A stretch of DNA of 64,000 nucleotides, taken from assembly GCA_016708785.1 (NCBI GenBank), contig JADJFC010000009.1, positions 151,235-215,234 of the forward strand. The letters are read 5' to 3'. This document shows positions 42,037-53,445 of the stretch, one piece after another (positions within the stretch are counted from its first letter, which is position 1; each line of letters starts with the position of its first letter). The DNA comes from Bacteroidota bacterium (lineage in GTDB: Bacteria; Bacteroidota; Bacteroidia; AKYH767-A; 2013-40CM-41-45). The translations under genes and the position numbers were made by a program. The notes below the pieces were generated by a model. That model worked only from the letters and a program-made list of their open reading frames with translations. It searched no databases and was not told the DNA's origin.

Positions 42037-43840
42037 TTAGATAGAACCAATTGATACAATAGCCCCACTACTAAACCAATTACTAATTACCGACATTGCA
42101 CTTGGTTGCATAGTCGAAAGTGACAATACGACAAGATTTTCTTTAGCTCTTGAACAGGAAACATAAAATAAATTTTTCGTTCTTAACAATCTATCCGTGC
42201 TGTCGTCAGAATTATCTATAAATTTTTGAAAATTATATCGCCTTCCAACTTGTATCATCAATTATTACAAGTACATTTCTATATTCTTCACCTTTTGGTG
42301 CCATGCTTAGTTGAAAAAACCGTTTGGTTTTGAGTGTGCTTAAATAATCTGGCGAATTCTATATAAGGCAATATCATTAAATCCTTATAGTAAGAAATAT
42401 CTCTTTCGAGTTTTGATTTCTTTTCTGGATCTTCTATAGTACTTGGATTAACCGCAATTTTTCTAAATATTTAATTATACTTTTTAGGCATCGTCATTAG
42501 GCCGTTTTCAATAACATAATTAAAAACCTCTCCAACTGTTTTTGTTTTTCTAATTTCAATTAATTCAATTAGTTTATTTGTTATTGCCACTTTATCTTCG
42601 TGTCTAATTAAAATACCAGAAGCACCTTGATCTGAATTACCTTTCCGCAAAAATCTCATGACACTATTATAGTCTTCAGATAAATAAAAGCAATTAAGTG
42701 CTCTACACCTGATTCACGTTCTTTAGAGGTTTTTGTCAAGTGAGCCAAAGAAAAAATGATGCAAATTGATTTTCTCTTTTTATAAGTGCCTCGTTTCGCC
42801 CCTTCTCCAAATCTAGTAGTATATACTCTGTACAGATTAGAAAATCCTGCTCTTTCGGCAACACGGCTATTTGCGATTATTAATATTTTATCTTCACTTT
42901 TATCTCCGAAAACCCATCCTTCTGCCTCTAATTTAGCTTTTACTTTTCGTAGTTCAAATTTTCTGAGGCACAATTGATTTCTCCAAACTCCACAACTCCT
43001 TTTTTGGTGGTGCAGGGTAATTATCGCAGTTGAGAATGTTACACTGCCATCTATTTTTCGGCAGAATCAGGGATTATCTGTTTAATATTAGTTCTTACTT
43101 TATTAAGCAAATTAATAACGTTTATAGAAGATCTGTAATTTTCTTGCTTTGTCACAAGAGTAATTTTTTCTTCTTGGATAAAAGTTTCAAGTGACCCAAC
43201 TCCAGTATCATAAATTTTTTGATACGAATCACCATAAAAACCCAATTGAACTTTCGGTTTTTGTCTCGAGAGTAAACTGTTTATTAAAGCGTCAGTAGTT
43301 TCAACAGCAGTATCTTGATACTCATCAACAAGAATATAAGGAAATTTATCCGCAAGAATAGTAGTAAGTAATTTATAATTTTGGAACATATTTTTGAAAC
43401 TACAATTAAGTCATCATGCCCAATTTTACCATCCTCAAAATCGCTATATGATCTATCATTGTATTCAACACGGGTAATTCGTCTTTCAAATTTAACTGAT
43501 ACTTTTCCGGTTTCTCTTGATGCATTATTGCATTAAGGGCATCAAATTCAATTATCAGTTGTTTATTATACGGCTTTATACATTCCCACAAAATTCATGA
43601 ATAGTGGAAACTAAAACTATTGGATTATGCTCTAGTCTCTCAACGATTTCATTCTTTTCACATTGGTATATGTAATACAAACAACTTTCTGGTTTTTCAG
43701 TTTCAGAGCCGCCCCTTTTTTTCTATTAAATAATTTATATTTTGGATCAGCGTATATGTCTTTCCCTTAGCCTGCACCAGCTTCCAATACAAAACTTTTA
43801 TTTTGTTCAATTAAATTACTAATGTTTTCAAATGCGGTCA
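42037..43840 (-). CDS. gajB: UvrD/Rep-type helicase, GajB-like, frameshifted
   Basis: Superfamily 1 motifs in order across at least five one-base shifts: Walker A as EAGAG-GKTYT near 43780, the Walker B-like LVDEYQDTA (about 43330), NYRSSINVINLL (about 43140), TKHGTKGEEYRNVLV (about 42290), and LFYVSCSRAKENLVVL (about 42150). About 600 codons in total. The start MTAFENISNLIEQ at 43840 lies three bases after the OLD-nuclease stop. An OLD-type nuclease followed by a UvrD-like helicase is the Gabija anti-phage arrangement. The shifts mean either decay or sequence errors. Confidence 0.75.
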
Positions 43841-43843
43841 TAG

Positions 43844-45887
43844 CTCAATTATTTTTTGGAACAACACACATTCCTGCCAACCATTCTAACCCATCTTTTA
43901 TATATGGCGGAACAGCCCATTCTCCGAACAAGTCTTCTTGAAAAGACATTGTATCAAATGCAAAATTTGTTTCGCTTTTGAATCTTCAGGTGCTAAAGGG
44001 AAAGGGGAGCAGGCTGCAATAGAAATAGGATTTATTTCTCATCAAGCCAAATTGTTCTTTGCAGATTTAGTTTCACCACCTGCATCTTTAGTGGACAATA
44101 TTAAAGCTTTGTTACAGATAATAAAAGCCTCTTCAAAACTTCTTCCAATAATACCATTTTCAATTGTTTGATAAGCAATTCGAATCAAGTCGTTTTCAAT
44201 TTTATCATTTTCTGTAATTACAATTAACTCTGATATTTTTTCTTTAGCAGGAAGCCATTGTTTTAATGTTTCATTGGACGTAAGTTCACCTTTTGTCCCA
44301 TCGCCAACTTCACATTTTTCGCCATTTGCTGCGTTAACTGAATCAATATCAGTAATTATTAATGTTTTTACTTTAATGAAATCCAAAAGCTCTTTAAACT
44401 TATGCGTAAAGGCGCCACCTACTTCAAGAATGGTTACATATTCATTCTGAAGACTTGGCGCAACCTTCTTTATCATTTGGGGTAATAGCATTCTTTCTGT
44501 AGTTCCTTCAACTAAAATTACTTTATCAGAAAAAAATAAATCAGATTTATGAAGAGTTAAATATTGCTTAAGGAATCTGAAAGTTTTTTTATCGTCTTTT
44601 ATTTTTAGGAAATTGAAATCTTGTGCTTCTAATTTAGATCCAATTTTATTAAAGAACCTTATCCTATTGAAACCCTTCTCTTCATCAATGCCTGCTTCGG
44701 ATAATATGTGTGACGAATGGGAGGTAATTACTAACTGAATATTGATATTTTCTTTCTTTGCATCACTTAGCAATCCTTTTACTTGGCTAATAAATACTTG
44801 TTGCATTTGTGGATGCATATGCGCTCAGGCTCTTCAATAAAACAGTTAGGAACTCTGATATTTTTACTTCTTTCGAGTTTCTAAAACTTTCTATAAAACT
44901 TGCAAGTTCAAGAATCATATATATTAAATTACTATAACCTAATCCATTATAACTTTCCGGAAGATCTATCTCATCTTGTTTGTAGTAATATTTTATATTG
45001 TTCTTAATTACAGATTCAGAATTAAACTCCGAAGCAATTGTTATATCAGGAATTACAATAGGCGTTGATGCGCCAAACTTTTTTAGGTCATCTAAAATTT
45101 TACTCAAGACAACATTATATTTCGTTTTCAAATCTTTAGCTATATCCTTTAATGATTTTTCGATAGCCTCAACATTTTCATCTGTTTTGTCTCTTTCGTT
45201 GTAATACTTAGAAAACCCTAAAGCCAATGTGTTATTTCGATCTCCCTTTTTATCGTCAAGAATTCTTAATGCTTTAATATCTTCGAACGTTACAATTCTT
45301 TTTATTTTAGCTTTGTAATTCCCTTCAATTTCTCTTTTGAAATCACTCTTTTTGTCATAAGCATAACAAGCCAGTCGATAATAGTGCTTACATTTTCTTT
45401 GAGATACTTCATCAATCCGATTTCAGTATCCTGTCTATTGTGAAACGCACTAAATAATGAAAGCGAATTCTTTGATTCAAAGAAATCAAAACAGTCGCAT
45501 CAGTTCTTGAATCGTCTAAATCTGTAATAAATTCACTTAATTCAATAAGAAGGTCTGTTTCTTTTTTATGTATTCAAATTCTATAAACAACTCAACTTTG
45601 GAACAGTATTTTGAATAAGTAATTCGAGTTCTTCTTTTGTCATCTGCAATACCATCCTATGCTTTCCAAATATTTTTGTAACACTCTTTGAAAACAATGT
45701 AACTTGTTTGAGAAAAATCTTCAAATGTTAACTTACCATCGATTGAAGTAAGTGTTTTGACCACTTCTAATAAGGAGGTTTTTCCGGTATTGTTTTTTCC
45801 GACAATTAAAGTAATGTCGTCCTCAAGATTAACACTGATATCACCTAAAAGTCTATAATTCTTTAATGAAATGTTATTTATTCTCAT
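43844..45887 (-). CDS. gajA: OLD-family ATP-dependent endonuclease, GajA-like, frameshifted
   Basis: It starts MRINNISLKNYRLLGDIS. Walker A is LIVGKNNTGKTSLLEV. The ABC-type signature region is YNGLGYSNLIYMILE. Walker B is IEEPEAHMHPQMQQ, read across a shift at about 44815. LVITSHSSHIL is the following switch. The TOPRIM nuclease domain shows VILVEGTTERMLLP and LIITDIDSVN. The tail WAVPPYIKDGLEWLAG ends at 43844. Shifts also occur near 45660, 45400, 45235 and 44050. In Gabija, GajA is a DNA nickase inhibited by nucleotides and activated when phage deplete them. This assignment rests on domain order and pairing. Confidence 0.75.
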
Positions 45888-45898
45888 TGTCCTATATA

Positions 45899-48800
45899 TT
45901 AATTCTCTTCCACAATTTTTATTTCATCTTCTGTTAAATCATATAACTTAAAGACCAATTCATTGATTTGCTTTTCAAGTGATGATGAGTCTTTATTTGA
46001 TTTTTTTGCATCTAACACTTTATCCACAATTTGAATTATTTTATCCTGTTGTTTATCATTTCCGTTAGCAATTGGGATTTGAGCTAAATACTCCTTTGAA
46101 AGATTTACGGTTAAAGTGGACTGATTCGTAAATTGATTAGTGTAAAACCAATTGACCAGAGTAGAATTTAATAATCCTAAAATGTATTTAATTTTAAACG
46201 ATGTGTCTTTCTTTAAAATGAGGTTATTAATTGATTCCTTATTGTATAATTGATTATTGTCGTATGCAACCTTGATTGGTTTATTCCCTCCAGTAATTCT
46301 TTGAATTAACAGTTTTTCTTTTGCTTCAAATATTTCTTTTGTTCTTGCACGATGCAGAAGTTTAGGTTCATAATTTAAATATTGATGAATCTCTTCTATC
46401 TTGTATGCTCCAATATCTTTACCTTCCAAAAATGGTTTCCATCCGCTTTTTTTCTGCGCACTTACCACCTCGTCTTTATTCTTAGTAATTACAACTCCGA
46501 AAATAAGTTCTTCACATATATTGCCAAGCAAGGTTGATTTAGAATCCAATTTATCTAACAGTTTCAGCCTTTTTAAATCAGTATTTAGGCTCAAAACATA
46601 ATTTGATTTAACTACCTGACTTTGTTTAATAGTGTTCGTAATTTCTAAATTCTTTAAAACTTTAAAAGTGTTGTTACTATCAGGTATTTCTTTTTTGGCA
46701 CTCAGTACAATTGCAGTTGTAACTGCTTCATCAAAAACATTAGATCCAAAATCTGCGATTGCATTAATTGAAAAATTGTCTACGAAATATTTTCTTGATT
46801 CGTGATATGATGTAACCCTCAGAAATGTGTTAGGTATTATGAAAGTAAATTCTCCATTCGTTTTTAGTATTTTATGAGATTGCTCAATAAATAGAGTAAA
46901 TAAATTGATTTTTCCGTTTCCAGTTGCAAATGTGTTTTTAAAGTATTTTTTATGAGAATCTAAAATTCCTTCATTTCCACCAAATACATATGGAGGATTG
47001 CCAACTATAATATCAAAACCTTTAAAGTTGCCATCTATATCTAAAACTTCAGGAAACTCAAACCTCCATTCAAATGCATTCCGATATATCGCATTGCTTT
47101 TAATATCTTCAATTAAGTTTTCTTGTTTACTTATTTTCTCAGTAAGTTTTCTAACGTCTTCTTCAAACTCTTTTTTTTCTTTTGCCGTTTTTTCAAACAA
47201 GCCAGTTTGTTTAGTTAAGTTGATAAGCTCGCCTTTCCATTTTGAAAGATCTTTAAATTCTTTGCTATTGTTATTTATCTCTATTCTAAAATCATTTTTA
47301 ATTGAATTTATAATTAGCTCTAAGCCTCTTTTAACTTCTTTATCATGAGCATTCTTATAATCATGAACAAATCCTTTGTACTTATCAATATTGTATTTTA
47401 TGCTCTTTAATGCTTTACTAAGATCGGAATCTAGTGCAAAACGGCTGATTAGTGAATTGCCGCATTTGATGTTGATGTCAATGTTTGGAAGAGTTTCCAA
47501 TTCTTTGAATTTGCTTTCTTCTGTGTAATAGGCATTTTTAAGAAGTTCGATCCACAAACGCAAACGACATATCTTTACTGAATTTTGATTGATGTCAACT
47601 CCGAATAAACAATTTTCAATGATGGTTTGCTTTTCGTGAAAAAGTGATTTCTGCACTCGTTGAGTTTCCTTGTTTATGTTGCCATTGTTGATTTGATATT
47701 CAAAAATATCTTGCCCTTCATTGTAGGTGACAATTAATTCATCGTTTTCGATTTCTATTTCATAGCCTGATAATCGAACACCTTTGTTATCTGCTAGTAT
47801 TCCCAACTCTGCTTTTACTGAAATGATCTCGTTCAAAGAAGAAACTAAAAAGTGACCGGAACCGACGGCGGGATCGCAAATGTGCATACCGTTTATTATA
47901 CCATTGAACTCAAGTACATCCTTTGCTGTTCTTCGGTCTGCCATGTAATTCTTTAAATCTTCGAAGGTTTCACAATTCCAACTATATGCATCTTTAAATT
48001 TTTGTATAACCGCTAAGCGAATAGCTTCACGGCACATGTACATGGTAATAAATCCCGGTGTAAAGATTGAGCCATCTTTGTAGCCATTTATTTTTTCAAA
48101 GATCAAACCTAAGACAGAAGCATTTATTAATGTCTTACTGTCCTCTTGAATTTCCTCCGCACCTTCAGAAGCAAAATCATAAGCTTCAAGAAAATCGAAA
48201 AGGTATTGCAAGCTATTTAAGCTCTTTGCGATTGGTCTATTCTTTGCGTCACGTAAAACAGTTCCACTATATAGATCCAATTGCTGAGAATCATCAAGAC
48301 TATTTATTTTGATCGTTTGATCTTCAAGTTCGCTGATTTCAAATAGCGAACTATTCAGATATGGATGTTGCCGAATTTTAAATTTATTATTTCATTTCGG
48401 TCAGTCTGCCGTTTGGCCAATACTTGAAAGAAGAGTTTATACAACTCATCGTATTGCGGAATCTTTGTGTAATTTAAAAACTTATACGATTGATCGCCTT
48501 TGTGGTATTTGATCAATTGCGCTTCCAGTAATTTTAAAAACAAGATCCTGTTGATCCACGTTATGCAAAGTTCTAATGACAGATTGAACAAACGATCTTG
48601 TCTTGTTTCACCGTAACTATTCAAGTCCGGCACTTTGTGTAGACTATCCTCTAAATCAAGAATAGTAATCGCATTTTCAAGTAACGATCCACCATCTCTT
48701 TTTCCTTCTTGCTTTCTGCGAATTAACTTCTTGCTACCTTCTTTTACTTCTTCTAACCCTATTATGTGTAACAATTCAGAATAGAAACCTTTATCGAGTG

Positions 48801-49536
48801 AATTACTATCGTTAGCAAATTGAATTTTTAATAGATGTATTGGGCTGAAGATCTTGTATAGCGCTATGAGTTTGGTATCGTCTGCTTTATCGTTATTCTT
48901 CAACGGTTTTTCATAATCGCGAATGTCAAACCATGTAAATGAAACATCTTCTTTTAATTCATCTAAAAATGGTTTGGCGATTTCCTTGTAAAACAAATCG
49001 GTATTTGTACTTACTTTTTGACCGCTTTCCCAATCTGTGAAGGCTTTGACAAGCCTAGCATTTTTTGCAAACAATCGTTCAAAAACTGAAGCATCAAAAA
49101 TAAACCACTCATAAATATTGGTAATTACAAGATGTCGAATGTCAATATTCTTTCCGGTGATCCTTTCACGCAAATAGTAAAGGATCAGTTCATGCATGGC
49201 TTTGGCATTGAGACTTTGCCTTGACACCATGTCTGTCTTATTAGTTGGTCGCTTAACTTCAAACAAAACACCACTTGGTGCTTTTGCATCTTTGCCCGTA
49301 TGAATAACAAAATCAGTCCTGCCTTTCGTAGCAACAAGATATTCTTGCTTGTACCAAGTCTCTTTTAGAAAATCCATCAAATGAATTTTCACATTCTCTT
49401 CGCTTTCCTTTTCGTCAATTTGTCCAAGTAACTTCATCAAGTTGCCTTTGAACGATTCAATGTCCGGGCGTTTTGGTTTTACTAAGCGATAAGCTTTATT
49501 GAGAGCCTTCTTGAGGCTAATTTCGTGCAAGGTCAT
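45899..49536 (-). CDS. Type IIG restriction-modification enzyme (Eco57I/TaqI-like methylase fusion)
   Basis: About 1,212 codons. The N-terminal nuclease domain has the PD-(D/E)xK elements TDFVIHT (Asp75) and GVLFEVKRP (Glu93, Lys95). The adenine methyltransferase core has motif I CDPAVGSGHFL (about residue 555) and motif IV IIVGNPPYVFGG (about 847). The C-terminal third is a TaqI_C-type target-recognition region (KPFLEGKDIGAYKIEE, KLLIQRITGGNKPI). One shift near 48355 separates the two halves; the second frame joins it directly, so it is one protein. It would cut and methylate the same sequence. It starts the operon that continues into the Gabija-like pair 12 bases later. Confidence 0.8.
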
Positions 49537-49603
49537 TTTTTATAAAACACTTTTTGATAATCCGTTGCTGATTTCTGCTGAAAACTTTAGATAGAATTAG
49601 TTA

Positions 49604-49717
49604 TTACTGATTTTCGGCAACAGCTCCGCGTAATTCATTTGCGGCTTCCCACAATTCATTTTCGAAATCGATGTCAGCTTTAGGCTTGGGTTTATATTCT
49701 GTTTTTTTCTTGGCCAT
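49604..49717 (-). pseudogene. N-terminal relic of a type I methylase gene (HsdM)
   Basis: A 37-codon frame starting MAKKKTEYKPKPKADID and continuing FENELWEAANELRGAVAENQ, then TAA TAA. This is the standard HsdM opening (basic MAKKK tail, then the LWxAAxxLRG helix). The gene is cut at exactly the point where YKxxVLPLLFLK should follow. A full hsdM lies at the right edge of the window. The relic sits directly upstream of the type IIG gene, whose insertion or a recombination may have removed the rest of an older type I system. Confidence 0.6.
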
Positions 49718-50069
49718 AAAATTATTCAATAAGGATTCTGGGAGAGCATTTCACTCCACAAATGAATTCCCTGCAAAATAATGAAATAAATAAGGAAAAT
49801 CAGAGAGTAAGAAAATCTTTACCTTAAATTACCGATCAATTAGGATTTTTATGTAACTTTTGGTTGTAATGGAATCTATTTGACTGGAATTAGTATTATT
49901 GAACTTTCTAATTCAGAAAAATTATTCTGAGTAGGGCTCTTTTATAAATTCGAGTTTCCATCGTTAGAATATTAAAGGATGAAACTGCCTTTCTAGTTCT
50001 TTTAGAAGATTTTGAAATTTATTTTCTTAAACTTGTTTAGTTTTGAACCCTTGCCTCGTTATGTAATAT
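49718..50069. other. Intergenic region between divergent transcription units
   Basis: 352 bases of noncoding AT-rich DNA separate the leftward defence operon from a rightward secreted-protein gene. It should hold promoters in both directions. On the plus strand TTTTGAAC near 50042 is a candidate -33-like motif, but no complete Bacteroidota promoter could be fixed. Confidence 0.3.
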
Positions 50070-50798
50070 ATGAAAGAACTAAAAGCCATCTTTAAAGCCG
50101 GAATTTTTGCATTGGCCATTTTAATCGCTACAAATGCAAAATCGCAAATTATCGATCAATTCGATACCATTTATACTGCCGGAGTTAGCGCTAGAACTCT
50201 TCCGGGATACAGTTGGTACCAGACATTTACAGCTGGCATCACAGGGAATCTAACGAGGATTGACATCGGATTTTTCAACTATATTTCCGGGATCGGCACG
50301 TTGGAGGCATATGAGGATACAGGAATAACTGGCAATTTGATTTATACTGGTCAGGTGAATGTCTTCTGTCCGGGCAATGCCTGTATGATACCATTTCAAG
50401 TGAATTGCAATATAGTAGCTGGCTATAGATATACTTTTCATTTTATTCCGGGAATAGGAGTACCAGATCCTTTCGGTGTGCAAGCGGATTTCTCAAATAG
50501 CTATCTCGGTGGAGAGATGTATTCGATTGATCCTAGCGGCACTTATCCGTTTAATATGGATTTGGTTTTTGCAACTTACGTAAATGACAAATCTACAGGA
50601 TTGGAAGTTGCAATGTCAACTCACAATCCTTTATACTATATACGTGGAAACTCTGTTGTACTTGCCGAGAATTTTAAAGGTGAGTTATATTCTATGAATG
50701 GTCAACGATTGGAAATGGACGATCTGGCACCAGGATTTTATGTACTTAAAATTTATACTTTAAATAAAAACGAATCTAAACTAATTCAAATAAAATAA
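50070..50798 (+). CDS. Secreted protein with T9SS-like C-terminal end
   Basis: Intact 242-residue protein. The signal peptide (FKAGIFALAILIATNAKSQ) is followed by a beta-rich domain with aromatic and Gly residues (SYQTFTAG-like start, then LTRIDIGFFNYISGIGTL). Such a pattern is common in exported Bacteroidota adhesin-like proteins. The last 60 residues (LYSMNGQRLEMDDLAPGFYVLKIY) are a T9SS type A sorting domain. An isolated cargo gene inside the defence island, and one of the few genes without frameshifts. Confidence 0.75.
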   Translation: MKELKAIFKAGIFALAILIATNAKSQIIDQFDTIYTAGVSARTLPGYSWYQTFTAGITGNLTRIDIGFFNYISGIGTLEAYEDTGITGNLIYTGQVNVFCPGNACMIPFQVNCNIVAGYRYTFHFIPGIGVPDPFGVQADFSNSYLGGEMYSIDPSGTYPFNMDLVFATYVNDKSTGLEVAMSTHNPLYYIRGNSVVLAENFKGELYSMNGQRLEMDDLAPGFYVLKIYTLNKNESKLIQIK

Positions 50799-50822
50799 TT
50801 AAACCACATACACGAAAGATAA

Positions 50823-51795
50823 ATGACTGACTATTCAAAAATAATTAAGGAAAGATTCGGACCTATACCAAAAGAATCAGGTTTGACTAGAAAAATGAGA
50901 GTTCACCAAGGGTGGTGGAGAATGAATGTGCTGGATGAAGAACCCGGACCTCATCCAATTACTACTGATCAAAAAGTCTGCAACGTGATTGCTCAAGGAA
51001 AGAAACAGGCAGAAATTTTCTAACTCGAATTCATTCAGAGCAAAAAAAGAAACAGTTGAAAACAGAACTAAAGAAAATTCAGGTATAATCGAAGAAGTCA
51101 GGTTGCATGCAATAACTTACTGTCAAGCCAACCTTTGAGTTTTAATTTCTTTGGTGAGTTATTTTCTGATGAAATATTTGGTCTAGCAGTATTAAAGACT
51201 TTTTATAGCGATCTTACAAAATTAAACAGGGTCAGATTTGAATATTCTCCTGAAGAAAATTACACCAACGACAGTTCAGCGTTTGATATTGCATTTGAGG
51301 TAGAAGCTGGTGATAAGAAAGGACTTATAGGCTGGGAATGTAAGTACACTGATACCTTTTCATTTAAGCCATCTAAATCTGATACATTCTATGGCGAGCA
51401 AGGCAATAAAAACTATGCAACATATTTCGACATCTATTCCAGATCGAAAGCAAAGTTTATAAAGCCTTACGAAGATTACGTAAAGAGTAAAGACTTCAAT
51501 CAGTTATTCCGCAATCAACTAATTGCCGAATCTATTTTGCTTAATAATAAATTCGACTTTGTCAGAACTGGGTTGTTTATTATCAAGATGATGAAAGTGC
51601 AAAGCGATTTCAAATGACTTTAAATCGATGCTTACCGAGAAAGACAATTTCAAGGCGATCACATATAAAGAATATATCGAAAACATCCAGCGACTCGATT
51701 TAACATGGGAGCAGCGAGAATGGACGATGTTACTTTGGGCTAGATACTGTGGGTTGCAATTGAGTAGGCATACTACTACTAAATTAGAAGATTAA
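50823..51795 (+). CDS. PGN_0703-type putative restriction endonuclease, frameshifted
   Basis: The N-terminal part (MTDYSKIIKERFGPIPKESG, then RVHQGWWRMNVLDEEPGPHP) continues after a shift near 51020 to a middle part NNLLSSQPLSFNFFGELFSD. The nuclease core follows: FEYSPEENYTNDSSAFDIAF and GLIGWECKYTDTF. The Asp and the ECK give a PD-(D/E)xK-like site. After a shift near 51590 it ends QREWTMLLWARYCGLQ and TTTKLED at 51795. The family, known from Porphyromonas PGN_0703, is predicted to be a restriction endonuclease but has little experimental support. It is followed 15 bases later by an HNH gene. Confidence 0.7.
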
Positions 51796-51810
51796 AAAAT
51801 AAATTGCTAA

Positions 51811-52229
51811 AATGGAATTCGAATTTGCAGAAGACCAAGAATATTTCGAAAAAGTACTTTGTAGTAATCGCAATCGATCTCACACTTCATGCACCTTTTC
51901 GATTTCCGACCCGTTTCCGAAAAGCGCAGAGAGTTTAGCAACATCAGACATAAAATTCGTAAGGAACTAATTCTAAATTCGGTGAAGAGTGCATGCTGAA
52001 CCTTAGCATGTGTGATATTAGCAGTGGAATAGTAATTGATCATTTGATTCCGCTTTCCACCAATCAACTTAATAAGTCCTTACGCAAATTAGCACCAGTG
52101 AAAGGCAAAAAAGTAGCAACTCAGAGTTTTGGATCAAATCACATTGACAATCTCGTTATTGCTTGTGCGAGTTGCAATAATCATAAGAAGCATCGGATTA
52201 TTGGAATCCAAGATGCTTGCGAGAATTAG
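51811..52229 (+). CDS. HNH endonuclease, frameshifted
   Basis: The C-terminal frame shows VIDHLIPLSTNQLN, a DH of the beta-beta-alpha metal site, then NLVIACASCNNHKKHRI, the CxxC and NxxK half of an HNH zinc finger. The middle fragment SNIRHKIRKELILKFGEECM lies in another frame. The N-terminus MEFEFAEDQEYFEKVL starts at 51811, 15 bases after the PGN_0703-type gene, so the two are probably co-transcribed. HNH enzymes cut DNA as restriction enzymes or as parts of defence systems; the substrate here is unknown. Confidence 0.65.
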
Positions 52230-52329
52230 ATGCTAAAATAAAGAATTCTTGCAAGCTCATCTAAGACTTGTTAGAAACTACTTTCTTCACGATGGTTGAT
52301 TTGCCAGATGACAGGCGGTCGAAGCACAT

Positions 52330-53420
52330 TCCGGGTAGGAACGTGTTGTGTTTAAAGTAGCGTTCTTTAAAAAGGAAAAAATTCTACGTCTTGAACGCGT
52401 ATAATTATCAATACAAAACCCGTAAAATTTTTCCCGCAAAAAAGTAAAACATCGTTTTTGAAATTAAAATAGCGCTATTTGTATTTTTAAATTTTCGGAA
52501 TTTACTTTTTTTTCGGAATTCAGGTAAAAACTCACGCAAGTCAAGTTTATTGTGTGTCAATTTAATTAAAGCAATTTCTAGATCATTGACCATCTTTTAT
52601 TTCAATCTCTGCTGAAATTATCATGGAAAATGTCTTTAAAAACACACGTAAACTGACAATTGGGGTGTGAACGGATGATTACATTAGTAAAAGGTCGTTT
52701 ACAGAAGGGTCTTTTAATTGATGCAAATAATCTGCTTTGCAACGCCATTTTCAATTTTTCAGAGCTCAATTTTAAAAAATTTTTTCGAAATTTTTCCGAA
52801 AAATGCGAAAAAAACTTTTTTTTAAAGCAAAAAGAAAAAAATGTGCTTACACGTATTGCATAGTTTCCGTTTTGCAAAAAGCAATTATAGTATAGGCACT
52901 AGTAAGGATTGAAATGCTGTAATTGTCGCGTCTATTGTCTTCTTAATAATTGCTTCCTTTCAAACAGACTCAAACCCAGAAAAAAAGCTTTCACGGAAAA
53001 AGTAAAGCTCATTTTAAAAACAAAAGCAAACCAGTTCCGGTCAGCATTTTACGGAAATTACTTTTTTTACGGAGATTCGGAAAAGTTGCAATTATCAATA
53101 GCAAATAGCTAAATCGATCAAGTCAAATCTGGTTTCGTCATATTTATCTTTTTGTTCTTTTATTATCCGGAAGTAATTGAGAAAACGTCTTTAAAAACAC
53201 CCGTTAACGGACATTTACGGCCGTTTACAGGTGATTTCACCTGTAAACAATTGTTTACAGGCGGCTGTTAGAATTTGCCTTAACATTCTATAATATCCAG
53301 CTTTTGTTTCTGCCATTTTAGTGCTTCCGGTAACGGTTTTCCGAAAACATGCGAAAAAAATTTTTTTTAAGGCAAAAATTAAATAAATGTAATTCTGACA
53401 AGTAACGATGGATATTAATT
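52330..53420. repeat. Noncoding tandem repeat with a period of about 550 bases
   Basis: Two diverged units lie in direct order. Matching blocks are GGAATTTACTTTTTTTTCGG (52498) and GGAAATTACTTTTTTTACGG (53052), then GTCTTTAAAAACACACGTAA (52632) and GTCTTTAAAAACACCCGTTA (53187). The last pair is TGCGAAAAAAACTTTTTTTT (52804) and TGCGAAAAAAATTTTTTTTA (53350). Offsets are about 554, 555 and 546. No frame codes for a plausible protein. Runs of A and T and CCGAAAA/TTTTCGG blocks could fold into long hairpins. It lies between an HNH gene and convergent mcrC. A noncoding RNA, a regulatory region, or an eroded mobile element end are all possible. Confidence 0.6.
53224..53261. repeat. Palindromic cluster with TTTACAGG repeats
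   Basis: An 11-base perfect inverted repeat (TTTACAGGTGA with TCACCTGTAAA, two-base spacer) is followed by a third TTTACAGG seven bases later. A looser copy, CGTTTACAG, occurs at about 52700 in the first repeat unit. Such a compact palindrome could be a dimeric regulator binding site or a hairpin. Confidence 0.5.
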
Positions 53421-53445
53421 GTGTTCATATAATATCAAAGATAAG

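Noticed and set aside
43844..45887. Septu or AbiL-type nuclease assignment for the OLD-like gene
   Set aside because: Septu has an HNH partner, whereas here a TOPRIM domain and an adjacent UvrD-type helicase favour the Gabija pairing.
45899..49536. BREX PglX methylase
   Set aside because: Motifs and length are compatible, but no BrxA, BrxC, PglZ or BrxL gene is present, and the N-terminal domain has a PD-(D/E)xK site typical of type IIG enzymes.
52330..53420. Retron or group II intron in the noncoding repeat
   Set aside because: No reverse transcriptase frame or YADD-type motif lies nearby, and the repeat period of about 550 bases is not retron-like.
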